From NCBI GenBank assembly GCA_024760905.1, contig CM045734.1, positions 37,221,064 through 37,285,063 of the forward strand: DNA of 64,000 bases. Direction: 5' to 3'. A model generated the notes under the pieces. That model was not told the origin of the DNA. It searched no databases and worked only from the letters and a program-made list of their open reading frames with translations. The position numbers were made by a program, and so were the translations under genes. Positions 15,186 to 30,807 of the stretch are shown here, in pieces (the first letter of the stretch is position 1; every line of letters begins with the position of its first letter). This DNA comes from Plotosus lineatus. Taxonomy: Eukaryota; Chordata; Actinopteri; Siluriformes; Plotosidae.

Positions 15186-17439
15186 TGTTTTTTTTGTTTG
15201 TTTGTTTTTAATCATTCTTTTGTAAGTTTCTTCTGTTCAGTATCTTCTGATAAAGAGATGCCATAATGTACATCTGGGATTTAAAAAAAAAAAATTATCT
15301 ATAGAGGACTGGTACGTTTCATGCCTACAGAGCAATTTTTGGCATTGATGCGGCAAAAGGATTTGATCCTTAGTCCAAAAGCACAGCAGTTGAGATAAGG
15401 TGCAGGTCTGGATTTGGGTGCACTCAGCTAAGATCAGTAATACAGGTTGGGTCCAAACCTGTAGAACGGCAACCACATCCGGTCCCGATGTGGCCTGCCA
15501 ACTTAAACTGTCTGTACATTATAGCTAGAGGAGGGGCCTACACGCTGTTCCGTTCCAAAGGTTTTTGCTATCTGAGTAGCCTTAAAGGAACATCTCCGTT
15601 TGTCAACAAATGCATTAGAAAGTTAGTGACTGGGTTGAGAACAATATTCCTTAAAGAAAAATAGTAATACATTTGAATATTTCACCTTTTGGAGTGCATA
15701 ACATTATTAAATGAGTTCGAAATCTAGATAAATGTTGGTGCACGAAGAATTTTAAGTTGAACACCTGTGATCCCCGACTCCTCAGATGGCACTGCTTCAG
15801 GACCCATCATTTGTCTCTCGTCAATATAACCACATGGACTCAGGGTTACTTTGGCAAACCTTTGTCAGCTGCTGCAATATGGAGTTGGATCCACAAATGC
15901 AAGTTCATTCGTTCATTCATTTTATGATCTGCTTAATCCTAGTTAGGGTTATGGGGAGGCTGGCACCCATCTCAGTTGACTCTGGGCGAGGGCTCGTAAG
16001 TCCATCAGAGGGCAGAAACACACTGATGGCTATGCAGCCTACTCTTGACGAAAGTCAGCAATGATTCTTTTACAGGCCTCTTACCATAGACAGTGATAAC
16101 CCAGTTAGCTGTGCTGGGGGACAATGTTCTTTCAAAAGATATTACTTTGTTATGTGACGTTTGATGATGGTGGCAGATGATTTTGTCAGTATAAAATCCT
16201 TCGTTGATATTTCTTCACTTAGTATAAGATCTGGTGCTCCTAAACACCATTCATATACTCCTCAATATGATGAGTCTGTGAGATCTGTGGGTGGGAACAG
16301 GGTTATCGTGAAAAAGATACTTCCGTGGTGTGTTGCTTGTATGCAGGATATATGAAAACTAAGTTTTTATATTCTTTGGCAGACATCTTTACCCAGTGTA
16401 ACCTTTAAAAAAAAAAGACCAATTGAAGGTTAACAGTGGCAGCTTGTGGTTACTGGGGCTTGTACCCAGAACCATAACCACTGAGCCACCATCGCCTGAT
16501 TACTGCTATCATCTGACAGTCAAGTAATTTGGAATTCCATTGTCTGAATCTGATTTCATATAGCATTTTATTTTATTAATTATTTGTTTCTCATTCAAAG
16601 CCATTTGGATAAATATATTTTGATGGGATGACCTACACTATATCCTTTAATTCTATATTTTCCAAAGATACAAGTATGAGGTTTGCATGTCTATCCATCT
16701 ATCTATCTATTTTTACTCTTTTCCATTTGGTATTACATCACTGCAAATTCCTGAAATTACTTTTGAAGTGCCATAGAATGCCTCTTTAAAAGTATGACAT
16801 TTAACTTGAAACTACCTGCAGACACCCTGGATTTCTCATTTTATTCTTGAAGTTTATGAATCATTACCCTGATCACCTCTGGGCTTTGTCATGCACTACC
16901 TTCGCATTTGACTGCTTGATCCAGACCTTGAAGTGAACACCTTTCAGACAGTCATTATTTATGTACCGCCTCTGTGTGCACATCCATTTTTTGTCTTAAT
17001 AGTGCGTACATCAGTATTGCCGTCAAAAGCGCCCTATGTTGGCCCGCTCTGTAACCCGCGGCACTGACATTTACATTCCACGCGGTGCTTATGCACCTTC
17101 AGTGCTTTTGCTTCGGATGAAGAGAGAGATGGGAGGGAGAAAGAAAGTACAAAGCGATACACACACATCCACAAACAACACTTGTCAGATCTCCGGTTTA
17201 GGAATATTAAACACTGCAATTAGGATTCTGCTGTGAAGTGGGAGCGAGAGGGATGGAGAGAGGTAGAGTAGAGGGCGAGAGTGAGTGCCTGCTCGTGGCT
17301 GGAAGTTTTGATAATTACGAAGCTGGCACTCTGAGTGAACCTGCCGAGGTGTCAGTGCTCATCATCTCTCTGCCTGATCAGAAATAGCCTCATGCCAGAA
17401 CAGGGAGCAGGAGGAGGGCACAGAGTAGAGCGTGAGAGA

Positions 17440-17492
<53 letters not shown>

Positions 17493-20400
17493 CCATGCAG
17501 ACTGTGCTTTTTTTTTCTTCTCTATATAAACTACGTGTTCACTATACTGATGTGCAGGACATCAATTTTTGATGATGCATCCGCAGGCTCTCAGCCATGT
17601 GCTGTGTTTCTGGCAGTGCTGTGGTTCTCGCAGTATGTGCAGGTCCATGCTGCCTTGTTAACTTCATCCTGAGCTATCTGCCCACTGAATGCACTCTGCA
17701 CTTATCTGGCTTAGGCACCAAGTATGCAGGATTTACAAGGAAGTACAGATGCACAGCACATTGCAATTTTGACATGTGCTATATGGCGAGGAAAAAAGGC
17801 AATATACAAATGAGCACTTGAACCAATCCTGATATGATTTATGTGCCTGCGTTGATAAATTACAGTTGTAAAGCGAATCCAAAGAATTTTTTCCAAATTA
17901 GAGCAGGTCAGTCTTTTACCGGTATAATGAATGTGATTACAGTAAGCTATTTTTTGTATCCCAAATAAGCAGATTGCCAATAAATATGTCAGGTTTACTT
18001 CTCTGTGGACTTTTTTGTGTAGTATATTTGGCAAGCTATTCTCTGCAATGAAGTGCTTTTCGCTGCAAAGGCTTAGAAGGTATTTTCAAATAAAACATAA
18101 TTCAACCATTTTAACATAACTACTTTTGGCGTAACAATGTTTGCCCCAGCCATAATCCTAAACTGTTTCCCCAAGACTCAGATTCTTGGCTCTAAACTAA
18201 TAATTTCACAACTTTGCATGAATTGACATGTGACTGAGTTGGAAATATGCTCTAATTGCACAAGAACACACTATAACACTACACTGACAAATGGGTTCCT
18301 TTAAACCATTACGCATGTCTATCTTGACCATCATGGCCAACGTTACACCTCGTTCATGCAAGTAGTGCTCTTAAAGAAAAAAAACAACTCCACACGTCTC
18401 TACTTAAGAGTGAAATGTCGGCTAGTTTGGGGAATTTATAGAAAAGGACAGGACAGATTTATCCTTTCCATGCTTGTAAATGCTGAGTATGCAATTATCC
18501 TTATAATGGAGGCGTTGTGTCCAAATTGGAGCCATTAAAATGATTTAACTGGGCGAAGATTGGGCCTGGCATTTGTGAGGATGTGTACACACTGGGAGTT
18601 AAGGAACGTTTAATCACTGCATTTTAGAGCCTATTAGGTGGGGAAAAAGGACCAGTGCAAGCCCAGACCAGCCAGGATGCCAAGCTAGTCATTAAGTCAC
18701 AGTTTTATTGCCTTCTGTTTGTTTCATTTCTTTAGAATCTACTGCTAATTAGCTTGTTTTTTTTTTTTTTTTCTTTCTTTTCTAAACCTTTTGAGAAATC
18801 ATTTTCACACTTTTGGCTGGTTGGCTTCTGGCTTCACTTTTCTACAAGAACTGCCATTTTCATTCGACAGTTTTGATAAGAGATCATCTGCAGTTGTTTT
18901 GGTGTTGCGCTTCGATTGGGGTAAATGCAACACCTGAAGGTTATATTAAGTTTTGGAAGGCGACCGCGAGTATGAACCATCACTGGTGGCAACACTAACA
19001 GAGCCAGAATACATGACTTTTGATTCCTGTGGTATGATTTAGAACTGCACGGAAAAATGCTCCATTGTAGGCTGTACTTTGTTGGCACTGCCACTTTATT
19101 TAACAGCTGGTGTTTGCTGTACATCAAGCAGAGCAACACCCCCCCCACACCAATCCACTCAAGACACACACTGCATAGATGCTACCCCAACAGCAGCTAC
19201 ATTTGGTCATTCCCATAAAAGCTCATTTTTGTGTTTGATCTGTCTTGAAAGACGCCTCTTGAAATGCAAAGACATCTTGATGTTAAAGGGGTGGCGGTAT
19301 CTCTTTCTTTGCCCCCCCCCCCTCCCCCTCCTTTTTTTAAATCTCCATCCAGACGAAAGGGCAATGTCTGCAGTCTCTGCTTTTCTTCCTTTCCGCCCTT
19401 TGCTGGGTTTTTATCGAGCCGGCCAAGGCTGCAGAGAGGCAGGCGCCCTGGTGAGAGCTAGTAAAGCATTTATTAGCAGCTTTGCACTGGCATAATATGC
19501 TGGCAGCCACAGAGGCACTCATGCTTGGCCTTTAACTTTCTTGTGAAGTTCAGCCATACATGAAAAGGGGTGCAGCACAGCCTCTAATATATTCTTCATT
19601 CATATTGTATCAGAAAAGGAAGAGATGGTGGGCGGAGAATAGCCAAAAAGAAAATGTAAATAAAAAGCCACTGGAGATCGATGATGTTGTACTATGCCAG
19701 CTGCATTCCTAGTAGAGCTCCTGAAGCAGGCATGTGTGAAAAGTCCTCTTGCAAGCTTTGTGCATGAGCTGTGTACCATAGCCTGCAGCAACTGAACAAT
19801 ATAGTCAGGAAGGAAGCCTTGTTTCCCACACACAAACTTTGGGGTGCAAGCTAGAGCCTGCAGTGCGCATGAGCTAATGGTGAGGGGGAGTGGAAAGAGA
19901 AAAGGATGAGTTCACCTCATCAGAGATTTTCTCATCTGGAAAATTGAGGTCATTTTTAGTTCAGCTGTAATATTTTGTGTGTGCGCTTAGAAATTATGCT
20001 AATTTTGACTCTTCTTCTTGTTTTGGTCCCGGCATTAAGGATGCAGTGAAGCTGATGAGGAGGACCCACCCTAATTCAAAACAATGAATTTCTGTCTGTC
20101 TATTTTTGTCTTTCCTCGATCTTAATGTAGGAGAGACGCTCCTTCATCGAGCTTGCAAGAGGAACCAGGTGGAAACGGTGTTGAAGATCCTCACCTTGCC
20201 TGGAGTGGATGCCAATGTTAAAGGTAGGTCTTTCACTTAGCCCCCCCCTTAAATCCCATTCATCCTGCCTCGCCCTTTTTACCAAAATGATTAATGCCTG
20301 ACTGCAGCGAGAGGTGTACATCACAAGTCTTACTTTAACAACAGAATGAAGATAAATTGATCTCCAGGTGTCTTGTTCTTAAATGAGTCAAAATGTACAT

Positions 20401-21705
20401 TGTCATAAAAACCAATCAGATGCTTATATTGTAATTATTGGAGGAGATAAAATATATCTGAAGTTTGAGTTAACCAAGATGTATTTTTGCAGAATATTTT
20501 TTTTCAGCAAGGCCTGTGCAGACTCAAGACTTTAAAGTCATTCATGGAAATATTGTACACTGTTATGTATACTTGCGGGCCACTTTATAAGGAACACATG
20601 CATCTTGACACTCATACATATATCCATTCAATCATTAGTTTTAGGGTATCGGAGAGATTTGCGGAAGTTAAGTTTGACTTATACAGTAGGTCAGATCTTG
20701 TACCCGTTTTCAGAGCTTTGTTGTTCATTTTGGACACCAGTGGTCCAGTAAAGTATAATTCCTATTTCAAAAGTTTCACAGTTCTTCAGGAAGATACTTC
20801 CTCACCCTCTTCTGAATCATCGTCTGGACAGCTTGTTTGGCTTCCTCCTCCCATTTATAAGCTCCTCACTGTCTGTGCATACTCTGCTTTTAATTGGTTG
20901 CCATTATGAAACCTTTCCTAGTCTATTATAGACAGAACGGGATTGGCACAATACATATTTGTGGATGGAAGGACTAGGGAAGGCCAGCTAATCATAAGGC
21001 CCAGCATGCCTTGAAGCGTTTAGTTTGTCTATGAGCCAAAAAACTGAATAGAGCATCATATTCCTTTAAAGAGATATAACGGCAAGGGGCCCTGGAGTGT
21101 TGTTTTTATCATCCACCTTTAAATTGAGATGCTGTTTTAACACCTGTTTAGACCATGCTGGCTGGACTCCCCTACATGAAGCATGTAACCATGGCAGCAG
21201 AGAATGTGTGAGGGCTCTGTTGCAGCACTGCCCTGGCCTGCAGCTGGACAGCCAGGTAGAAGGAGTCAGTCCACTACACGATGCTCTGCTTAATCAGCAC
21301 ATACATATCGCCAAAATGCTGCTGCGACATGCTGGTAAGAACACTGACACGCACAGATACTGTTGTTCCATTCAAATACAGTTGATCTAAAGTGTCTGCA
21401 CACCCTGTAAAAATGGCAGTTTTTTGTGATGTAAAAAAAAAAAAATTTTGAGACCCAGATAAATAATTACAGTCACATTTCCACATTTAATGTAATCTAC
21501 AATCTGTACAATTCAACTACAAAACCTAAAATTTTATGGAGGAATAAATAAAATATAAAAAGTTTACAATAAACTAGTGGCATAAATATATACTATCCAT
21601 TTTAAAGATACATTTGGGGTCATATGTAGTAGACAAAGAGGTTTTGCTACAATCATAAATTCTTCTTTTCCTGTAGGCCTCTTGATAACCTTCTGTACAG
21701 TTTTC

Positions 21706-21737
<32 letters not shown>

Positions 21738-24700
21738 ATTGTGGAGGGACGTCCAGCTCTATGTATTCTACCATAGTTTCTTCATTGTGTTTCATGGCGA
21801 ATCTAATGACTGGAATTTTTTTCAGCCTTTTTCCTGACTGATATAACGATAAGATCTCATGTATGTATTGTGAACTTTTTTGTACATCATTTTTTGTTTT
21901 ATTCTGTTTTAATTTTTTTGGAAGATGAAACTGAGCTAATATCACAAATCCTACTAGAACAACTGAAGGGCAGTTCTGGCCTGGTGGTGAAAGGTGCTGG
22001 ATCACTGATCCTAGGGTTGGGGGTTCGAGTCCCACTCTCTACAACGTTGTCACTTTACCCCCAGTGCAGCTAACTGGGTTATCAAAGGCTGGCCATATCT
22101 CTCACTGTCTATGGTGAAAGGTTCATGTAAAAGAATTATTGCTGACTTTCGTGAAGAGTAGCTGCAAAGCCATCAGCGTGATTCTACCCCTTGCTAAAGG
22201 GTTGTGTCAGGAAGGGCATCCGACGTAAAAACCTATGCCAAATCGAATACAGTAGGCCCTTGACTATTCGCGGTTTTGCACTCACGCACTTGACTGTTCG
22301 CGGATTGCCGAGCAACTGCCACGTGATTCAAATTCAGCCAATGGCTGTCCTCCTTCCTGCTGATTGGTTGAGATGATATATACGCCCCTTTTTCCTCATT
22401 CGCACACAAGTTGTCAATGAGCCTTTGTTAGTATGTTTTAATTACCAGTTAAGCTCTGTGATGCCACTCAAATGCCGGCTAAGCAACAGAAAATGGTAAG
22501 GACGTTGGATGTCCCTTCTGAAGAAATAAGACTTTCTCCTGAAGAAACGACAGTTTCCTCTGAAGTGCCTGAAGAGCAATAATCATCTCAATTGTTGTAA
22601 AGCTGTAGTATTAAAGTCTTTTAAAATTATTATTCTAGTATAGTACCTAAGTTAATGTTTAGAATGTTTGTGTGTGTCTGTTTTCTCCCGCTGAGTTCAC
22701 ACCTGAATTAAGTCCTTTCATCTACTACCTATAAACACAAACCATACACTCACCTCAATTAAAGCGGGCTGCTCAAGTCCTTCCCCTTTGAATGTGAGGC
22801 GTTTGTCACAAGTGACACATTGAGCTTGTGAGACAAAGCACGGCTTATCCGGACTTCCGATCTTTCAAATGAGCAAGTGCGCGTCGTCTCACAACCTTTG
22901 TGTGTCTATAGAATGTGTTTAAGAATCATACTTTAACTGCATGTAATAGATACATAATATTTTACTTCCGGTTGAACATTTGTACATGTAATATGATGCA
23001 TGGTGGTTTTGCTTGCGGTAAAAGGACTCGTGGATTATCTTGATTCGCGGGAGGGGTCGAAACTGAACCCCCGCGAATAACGAGGGCCGACTGTACACGA
23101 ATCATTAATATCACTTCCATAAAGATGGAGGCAGATGATTAGCTGTGACGACCCCTGAAAGGGAACCCTGAAAAGAAAAGAAGACTCCTGGAACAGCTGA
23201 ATTTTGGTATTTTGACAGGGTGTGTATGCTCTGAGTATTCAGTTTATACACATGAAAGCATAAACCCAATTAGTGTCTATGCCACAGGAATGGCACAATC
23301 TGACTGGATTACTATCTCAGAATTAAAAATAACATTATTCTGAGGATAAAATGCTTGAATCAAAATGACACCACTAGCTATACAGCTTGAAGTGTAAGCG
23401 TCACCTGATCTGCATCTGTAATTGTTAAAATATTTTTAAAATAATCTACAAATATCTCCTGTGTGCTTCATTCCGCTTTTGTGTAGTATATGCTAAAACC
23501 CTTAAAGACAGTTAACAAGATGCAATTATATAGGTCTTTTCACACCTGCTTATCCACCTCACCTTTAGCGCATGATTGTGAATTACCACCAATATGCTGA
23601 TATGTCTTGCAGATTCATGTTCTCAAACACCTTTATATATTCAACCTGCATGGATGTAACCACATAGTAAAAAACTTTTCTAAATGGATGCAATCTGGAA
23701 GCATGGTCTTCAGTTTTTTGTATCATATACATAAACAAGCCTGAAATTCAGAAAAGTACAGGGATCTACTCGCTACTTTGCACTTCAATTCATGCAGCTT
23801 AAGCTTGTTTTTTTTGTTTGTTTTTTTTTTTTAATATTCATCGAATTAAAAAAATGAGGAAATTAAGGAAGAATAGGGGAAAAAGTTATGGAAAATGCCA
23901 CAGAAACAAGGCCAATTATGCAAAAAAAACCCAACCCTAAACAAACACAAAACAAAAAACAACCGAAAACCTTCCATCAAAACTACTTACATTTTTGTGA
24001 GGTGCACATCTGAGTGTGTGCACGTGTGTGTATGCATGTGTATATTTTATTTGCAACTTATGCATAATTTTTTAAAGTTTAATTGTTATTATAAGCATTT
24101 ATAGCATTGAATATGTATTTATTGATACTGTATACACATACATGTACGTACATGTCAGTCGGGGGGGGGGTGTTGATCGTACTTCGTAGAATTCGGTGGT
24201 CACGGGGGGGGGATCTCGGTCCCAATTAATCGTGGAAAGTGAGGGATCCCTGTATTTCATTTTAATAACCACATGGCTGTTTAATTGCTGTTGTAGTGTC
24301 AATAAAAAGTAAAAAAAAATCCTAATTAAGAGTAGACATGGACAGGTATATTCCTTTCACTTTTTGTTTTCAGTGACTGACATTCCTGGAACCTTTATGC
24401 CAAAATTATAAATAAATAAGGGCACATGCGGCAGCTCAAAGGTAGAAGCCGATGGGGTCTCCAGTCAATTTATTTTATCTTTTAAGAACATAAATATGCT
24501 TTTCAGTTCACCATGGCAGTAAACACTAGTTATTTTATTTATCATGACATCCCCGCTAACTCAAACGTGTCTTTCCATCTAACCTCATCAGCAAGGCACT
24601 TCCTCCTGCAGAACTGCCACTCACTGGATGTTTCTCTCACCTTTCTCCAGAGATTTTGTGCATTATAATCCCAGGAGAAATACTCAAACCAGTTATTTTG

Positions 24701-25670
24701 GCACCAACACCCATACCATGGTTATATGATTTTATTCAGTGTGGTTCTGCCATATGATTGGGACCATTCCATGAATGAACAAAAGAAACTGGCTGGTGAG
24801 GGTTTACGCATCGGTCAGTGTTGTACTAGTACCAACGTTTATGTTATTGCTGATATCGTATCGCCTTGCCACCACTGAACATCACTTGCTTATGTGCAAA
24901 ACTAGCACACATACACAGTCATTCAAACATACTCTTTAGATCCGAAGCCCTACGAGGCTCTGTTGAATTTCACAAGCACTCACTCATATCCCCAAGTGTA
25001 CACTTTCATATGCTAACTGCCCAATCTCTTTCCTCTTCTAGGAGCATTATATATGTGAACTATTCTCTGTACGTGCACATATTAGAATATTATTTGATAT
25101 TACTGTGACTCAGTATTTCAGTGAGCACGTTCTAGCTCAAACTCCTCTGAGAATCCAGGCAGCGCTTATTGATATTGGAAGATGGAGGCGTCTTTTCATG
25201 TCGCACAGAGATTCAGGATGGGGGGGAGGGGGGAATCGTGTCATCTCTGCTTTAGTCAAGGATGCCAGTGAATACACATTTTTCACTGCAGTTATGTACA
25301 TTACAGGTAATGGTTTAGTGTGGACTACTGCACATTACATTAGATAGTAAATGAGACAAGGATGTCTAAATCTGGACGTTTTATAGAGTACCACTTCATA
25401 CAATGCACCTTTAGTACTTTTCACTCAGTTCTGCTTTCAGCTTTTGACATACTCCTGAACTCTTTTCTTTTACCCAGTAGTCTATGTACAGTCATACATT
25501 CTATAATATTTTGAATGTCCAAGGTTATGTTGAAAACCAGCTTCGTAATAAATTTTTTCGTATTTTGTGAGGTGTGTGTGTTACCTGTAAGTATATAAAA
25601 ATTGGAAATGCTTTCATGGCTTTCTCCATACCTGATAGCCAGCCGGGTTATTAGTAGGCACGGGTAGATT

Positions 25671-25708
<38 letters not shown>

Positions 25709-28700
25709 CGTTGTTTTTTTTTTTTTCTTTTTCCCCCGCAAGCAGTTTATCTGCCAGTAATCTGAATTTGATGTATTTTTGTGCCAAGTAAGTTTGCTAA
25801 AAACAGCATCTCAGTAATTTTTTGTTTAAATTTCAAGATGTCCTCTTATAATTTGTGGAATCAATACTTTGTTCATAATTTTCATTATTGAAATTGGCTC
25901 CTAAAGAAAGGAATGAAGGCTTATGAATCATGGTTTGTAAATATCTGTCTGTCTGTCTGTCTTCCTTTCGGCTTTTCCCCTTTTTTTTTTTTTAACTCGG
26001 GAGTCACCACAGCGAATCATCTGATTCGCACGTTTGATTTGGCAGAGGTTTTTTTACGTCGGATGCCCTTCCTGTCACAACCCTTTTTTTTTAGCAAGGG
26101 ACAGAAACACGCTGATGACTTTGCAGCCTACTCTTTACGAAAGTCAGCAATGGTTCTTTTACATGCCTCTCACCATAGACAGTTAGCTGCACTGGGGGGG
26201 GGGCAGTGACAACCTTGTGGAGAGTGGGACTCGAACTCCCAACCTTTGGATCAGCGATCCAGCGCCCTATACCACTAGACCACCACTGCCCCTGGTTTGT
26301 AAATGTCTGGCCACGAGAAATTCTTTTGCCAACATAATTTTTAGCAATGTCTTCTTTAAACATCTTGTTTTATGAGAATGTTGATTTTTTTTTTTTTTTT
26401 TTTTTTTTGTCTGTTGAAATGTTGAGGCTGTTGAATTGTGCATTAAATCGCAACACAACATAGAAATACACTGCAGGATGACTTGTGACAGATAACAGAT
26501 AAGGTGTAGGGTGTGGGGATGAAACAAGCTATGTCTATCCCACACGCCCCGACTCTGCTCGCCGCTCTCCTCTGCTCTGACTAATTATAGTTAATTTGAT
26601 TCTGTTCTCCCATTAACACATGTACATATTCTGGCCTCAAAAAGTAAATTAGATTGGGATTGTTTGGTCCCGGTGAGAACATTTTTTTTTTCCTCTGAGT
26701 TGACGGAGACTGGCCCAATAGAAGCGAGTGAAAAGAGGTCAGAGGAGAATGTTTGGGAAAATTAGAAGCGTGATGTGTCTGGGAAGCAGACAGCTACTTG
26801 AGCACCCATGGCACGTGCATACATACACATACTGAGCTTGACTTTGTACTGCTTGTCATTCTGCTGCAGGACATTGCTGTAGAAATGCAATGTTGCCTGA
26901 AGCTTTTTTAGTGTGTTCAAATGGGCTTTAAAATCCTATTGCAGTGCTTTGATGCCTCATATCCTTTGCCTGTGTTTATGGAGAAAAGGATGACTTGCAC
27001 ACTGATTTGTTGTATTGGTTGATCTTTCTCACATATTTACATTAGTTGTACAGTAGTGATAATACATACGCTGAGTGCTCTGGTAAGCAGGAGCCATTGT
27101 GCAGAGCATCTACCACTGAACATGCTGGGTACAGTTGTGGAAATTTTCATCAACCGCATTATAATTGTATGCGGTGTGGACACCAATGACAGAAGCAGAA
27201 TTTTTCAACAAAAGGAGCTTCAGGCTATCATCCCTGACGTTGTGCTTTCTGCAAATTGCTAAAATCAAAAAGTATTATTAGTACAATGACTGAAAAACAC
27301 ATTAAATCACATTTGACCAGTTTTGAGAAATTTTAATTAGATTTCAAACCACATACAAATATGGCTCAAATTTTATTGTGTGGGTGTGTGTTTGCGTGCG
27401 CGCATACTGAAACTGTTTTGTATTCAAATGGGCTCTGCCAAGAAGTCCAGATTTGAGCTGCTTCTCCAAACAAAGTTGAAGTGTTTTGTCTGTTATACCA
27501 GACATGTATTTTGTATGACCACCCCGTTCCCCAAGCCCCCTGAACTGTGCTGACAGTACTACATGTGGATTTGATCATAGCGTTCATGCTGCGTTCACTA
27601 CCTTTTTCCTCCTGTCCTCCTTAGCTATGCAGGCAGGCAGTGCACTTTCACCTTCCTCGTGCCGATAGTTGCTTTCATCTAGGCCCAGAAGGTCAACTGT
27701 TCCAGCACCCCAAACACACCTCACTCAATTGCAGCACTCTCCCCATGAAATAATAATTCCTGCTGGAGGACACAAGCTCAGCTATGGATTCAGCCTTACT
27801 CTCTAACCCTAGAGCCTGTAGCAGGCAGTGACTGGGAATGCCCTTGGCCTTATTTTGCCCAAACAAACACACACACACACACACAGCACAACCAGCTGTC
27901 TCCTTTATGAATTTGATACAATAAGAAACTCCTTCCTCTTTTGAATAGTGGTGTGCAACACTCCAACCACAGCAGCTTCGATCCAAACAGTGTTGGAGTG
28001 AGCCAGGAGGAGGACAGGCCAGTGAAAAAGCCTTCATACCACTGCTGTAGCTCTCCCATGTCAATGGAGATGCAGTTTCTGTGATTGCAGTGCTTGAATA
28101 AGAGATGACTAGCATGACTAGGTGCTGCAGGTTCAGGGCCCGCCTTTGAACAGACTGTGGGGATCCTCGTAAGAGCAGGGCAGCTAGTGTTGTATGATTA
28201 AGGAAAAAGCTAGGTCACCAATGAAAAATTATAGTTAAATGGTTTATTTAAAAATGTATTTATACACACACACACACATATATATATATATAATATAAAA
28301 AATAAACTGTGGTCCAGTGGTACAGGGCGCTGGATTGCTGATCCTAAGGTTGTGGGTTCGAGTCCCCACAAGGTTGTCACTGTCCCCCCAGTGCAGCTCA
28401 CTGGGTTATCAAAGGCAGGCCATGTCTCTCACTGTTTATGGTGAGAGGTTCATGTAAAAGAACCATTGCTGACTTTCATAAAAGATTAGCTGCAAAGCTG
28501 TCGGCGTGTTTCTGTCCCTTGCTAAAAGGTTTGTGTCAGGAAGGGCATCCGACGTAAAAACCTATGCCAAATCAAACGTGCGAATCATCCTCTGTGGTGA
28601 CTCCTGAAAAAGGGAAAAAGCCAAAAGGAAATCTCACTGTATTAAAACTATTACTTTTTAAAAGATACAATTTGCCCAGTATATGCACATTACATCCTAT

Positions 28701-29195
28701 CAGGATAAAGGGCAGGCCAGGCATAATGTGCAGGCCAAATCATTTGAGCAAGTGTAATATAATCTAACTAAATGTGACAATGATTCACTAAAATCAAAAG
28801 TTTTGTAAATATTTGCAAAATACTGGACACACCTACAGTACTTACAAATAGATTTAGGGTTTTTTTTTTTATCTAAAGAAACATACGAGTGGGATTAATT
28901 TGTTTCTGTTGCCTGAATTGGAAATCAACTTTGGCAGAAAAAAGGAGGGGGGGTTTGTTTAGTGTTCAGTGAAGTGACAAATCTTACTGTTGCTCGGATT
29001 TTTATAAAATGAGAGGTGAGATTTTGAGCAACTGACTCTTAGCGGCCTTGCTCAAGCATCCAGCTGTAGATTTCTAGCACTTCTGGAATTTAATCTCGCA
29101 TGTACATTGTGCCTTAACCATTGTGGTACTAATTTTAGACTTGTGTAGGGTGTGGGAGCATGTTTTTACATCCGCGCGCGCGTGTGTGTGTGTGT

Positions 29196-29244
<49 letters not shown>

Positions 29245-29846
29245 TGGCAAGGTTAAATTATTGTGAAACTTCTTACAAAATCTCCAAATAGAAGTTTGAG
29301 CTAAATATCCCAATATTGTATTTTTGTTGCAGCTGTAGCCTGAAGTTTAGAGAATAGGCTTTGAGACAGAAAGACGGGGAAAGTGTGTGGCAGTGGCTGA
29401 GTGAACAGCACCTTCCCGTTCTCCACAAATGGCTGAAGTGCCCTTGAGCAAGGCACCGACCCCCCCAACTGCTCTCCAGGTGCCCCAATGTGTGTAGCAG
29501 CCCACTGCTCTGAGTGTGTGCATGTGTTCACTTTGGATTAGTTAAATGCAGAGAAAATAATCCCCCCCCCCCCAATGGGATCAAATTGGATTACAGTATT
29601 GCAAAATAATATTAAAAAAATCTACTTGTGCAATGCAGCCAAAGTTTAGCATCTTGATGTCAAGTCTTGCTTGCGATATTCTATCATGCAGTTCATGATT
29701 ACATCGATTTATTAGAACCACAGTTAGATAATTGGTACATTTTATTTAATCACTTTCATGCCCATCATTTGTTTTATACGGTAGGTGCTATGTAAAAGAG
29801 GCTATGTATACTTAATTATGCTATAATTTATTTTTTTTTCTAAAAG

Positions 29847-29894
<48 letters not shown>

Positions 29895-30740
29895 CACCGT
29901 ATGTATATATTTACTTTCGGCTTTTTCCCTGTATCAGGGGTTGCCACAGCGAAAGATTTGCACAATTGATTTGGCAGAGGTTTTTACGTCGGATGCCCTT
30001 CCTGTCACAACCCTTTAGCAATGGACAGAAACACGCTGACGACTTTGCAGCTACTCTTTACGAAAGTCAGCAATGGTTCTTTTACATGCCTCTCACCATA
30101 GACAGTGACAGACATGGCCCGCCTTTGATAGCCCAGTTAGCCGCACTGGGGGGACAGTGACAACCTTGTGGAGAGTGGGACTCAAACCCCCAACCTTAAG
30201 ATCAGCGATACAGCGCCCTATACCACTATACATATTTATAATGTGGGTGTGTATATGTATGTATGTAGGTATATGTGTGTGTGTGTGTGTGTGTGTGTAT
30301 TTCTTTCTTTCTTTTGTCTTTTTCCTGTTCTCGGGAGTCGCCACAGCGAATCATTTCATTCGCACATTTGATATGGCATGGGTTCTTACGTCGGATGCCC
30401 TTCCTGTCGCAACCCTTTTTAGCAAGGGACAGAAACACGCTGACGACTTTCAGCCTACTCTTTAAGAAAGTCAGCAATGGTTCTTTTACATGCCTCTCAC
30501 CATAGACAGTGAGAAACATGGCCCGCCTTTGATAACCCAGTTAACTGAACTGGGGGTGGGGGGGGGGTGGGGGGGGGGGGGGACAGTGACAACCCTATGG
30601 GGACTCAAACCCTCAACCTTAGGATCAGCAATCCTGCGCCCTATCCACTAGACCATCACTGCCCCTACTGTGTGTGTGTGTGTGTATATATATATATGTA
30701 TGTGTATATATATGTATGTGTATGTATGTATGTTTGTGTG

Positions 30741-30807
<67 letters not shown>

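Larger units (their letters stand above)
21379..23245 (-). mobile_element. Tc1-like DNA transposon remnant
   Basis: The left end CAGTTGATCTAAAGTGTCTG, then CACACCCTGT, is mirrored at the right by ACAGGGTGTGTATGCTCTGA. Minus-strand text at 21600-21960 is a broken frame. Two later insertions sit inside: a SINE at 21968-23189 and, within it, a Tigger-like element. Confidence 0.7.

Noticed and set aside
27693..28115. 140-codon minus-strand open frame
   Set aside because: It includes a (CA)n-coded Cys-Val run, has no splice context and no known domain.
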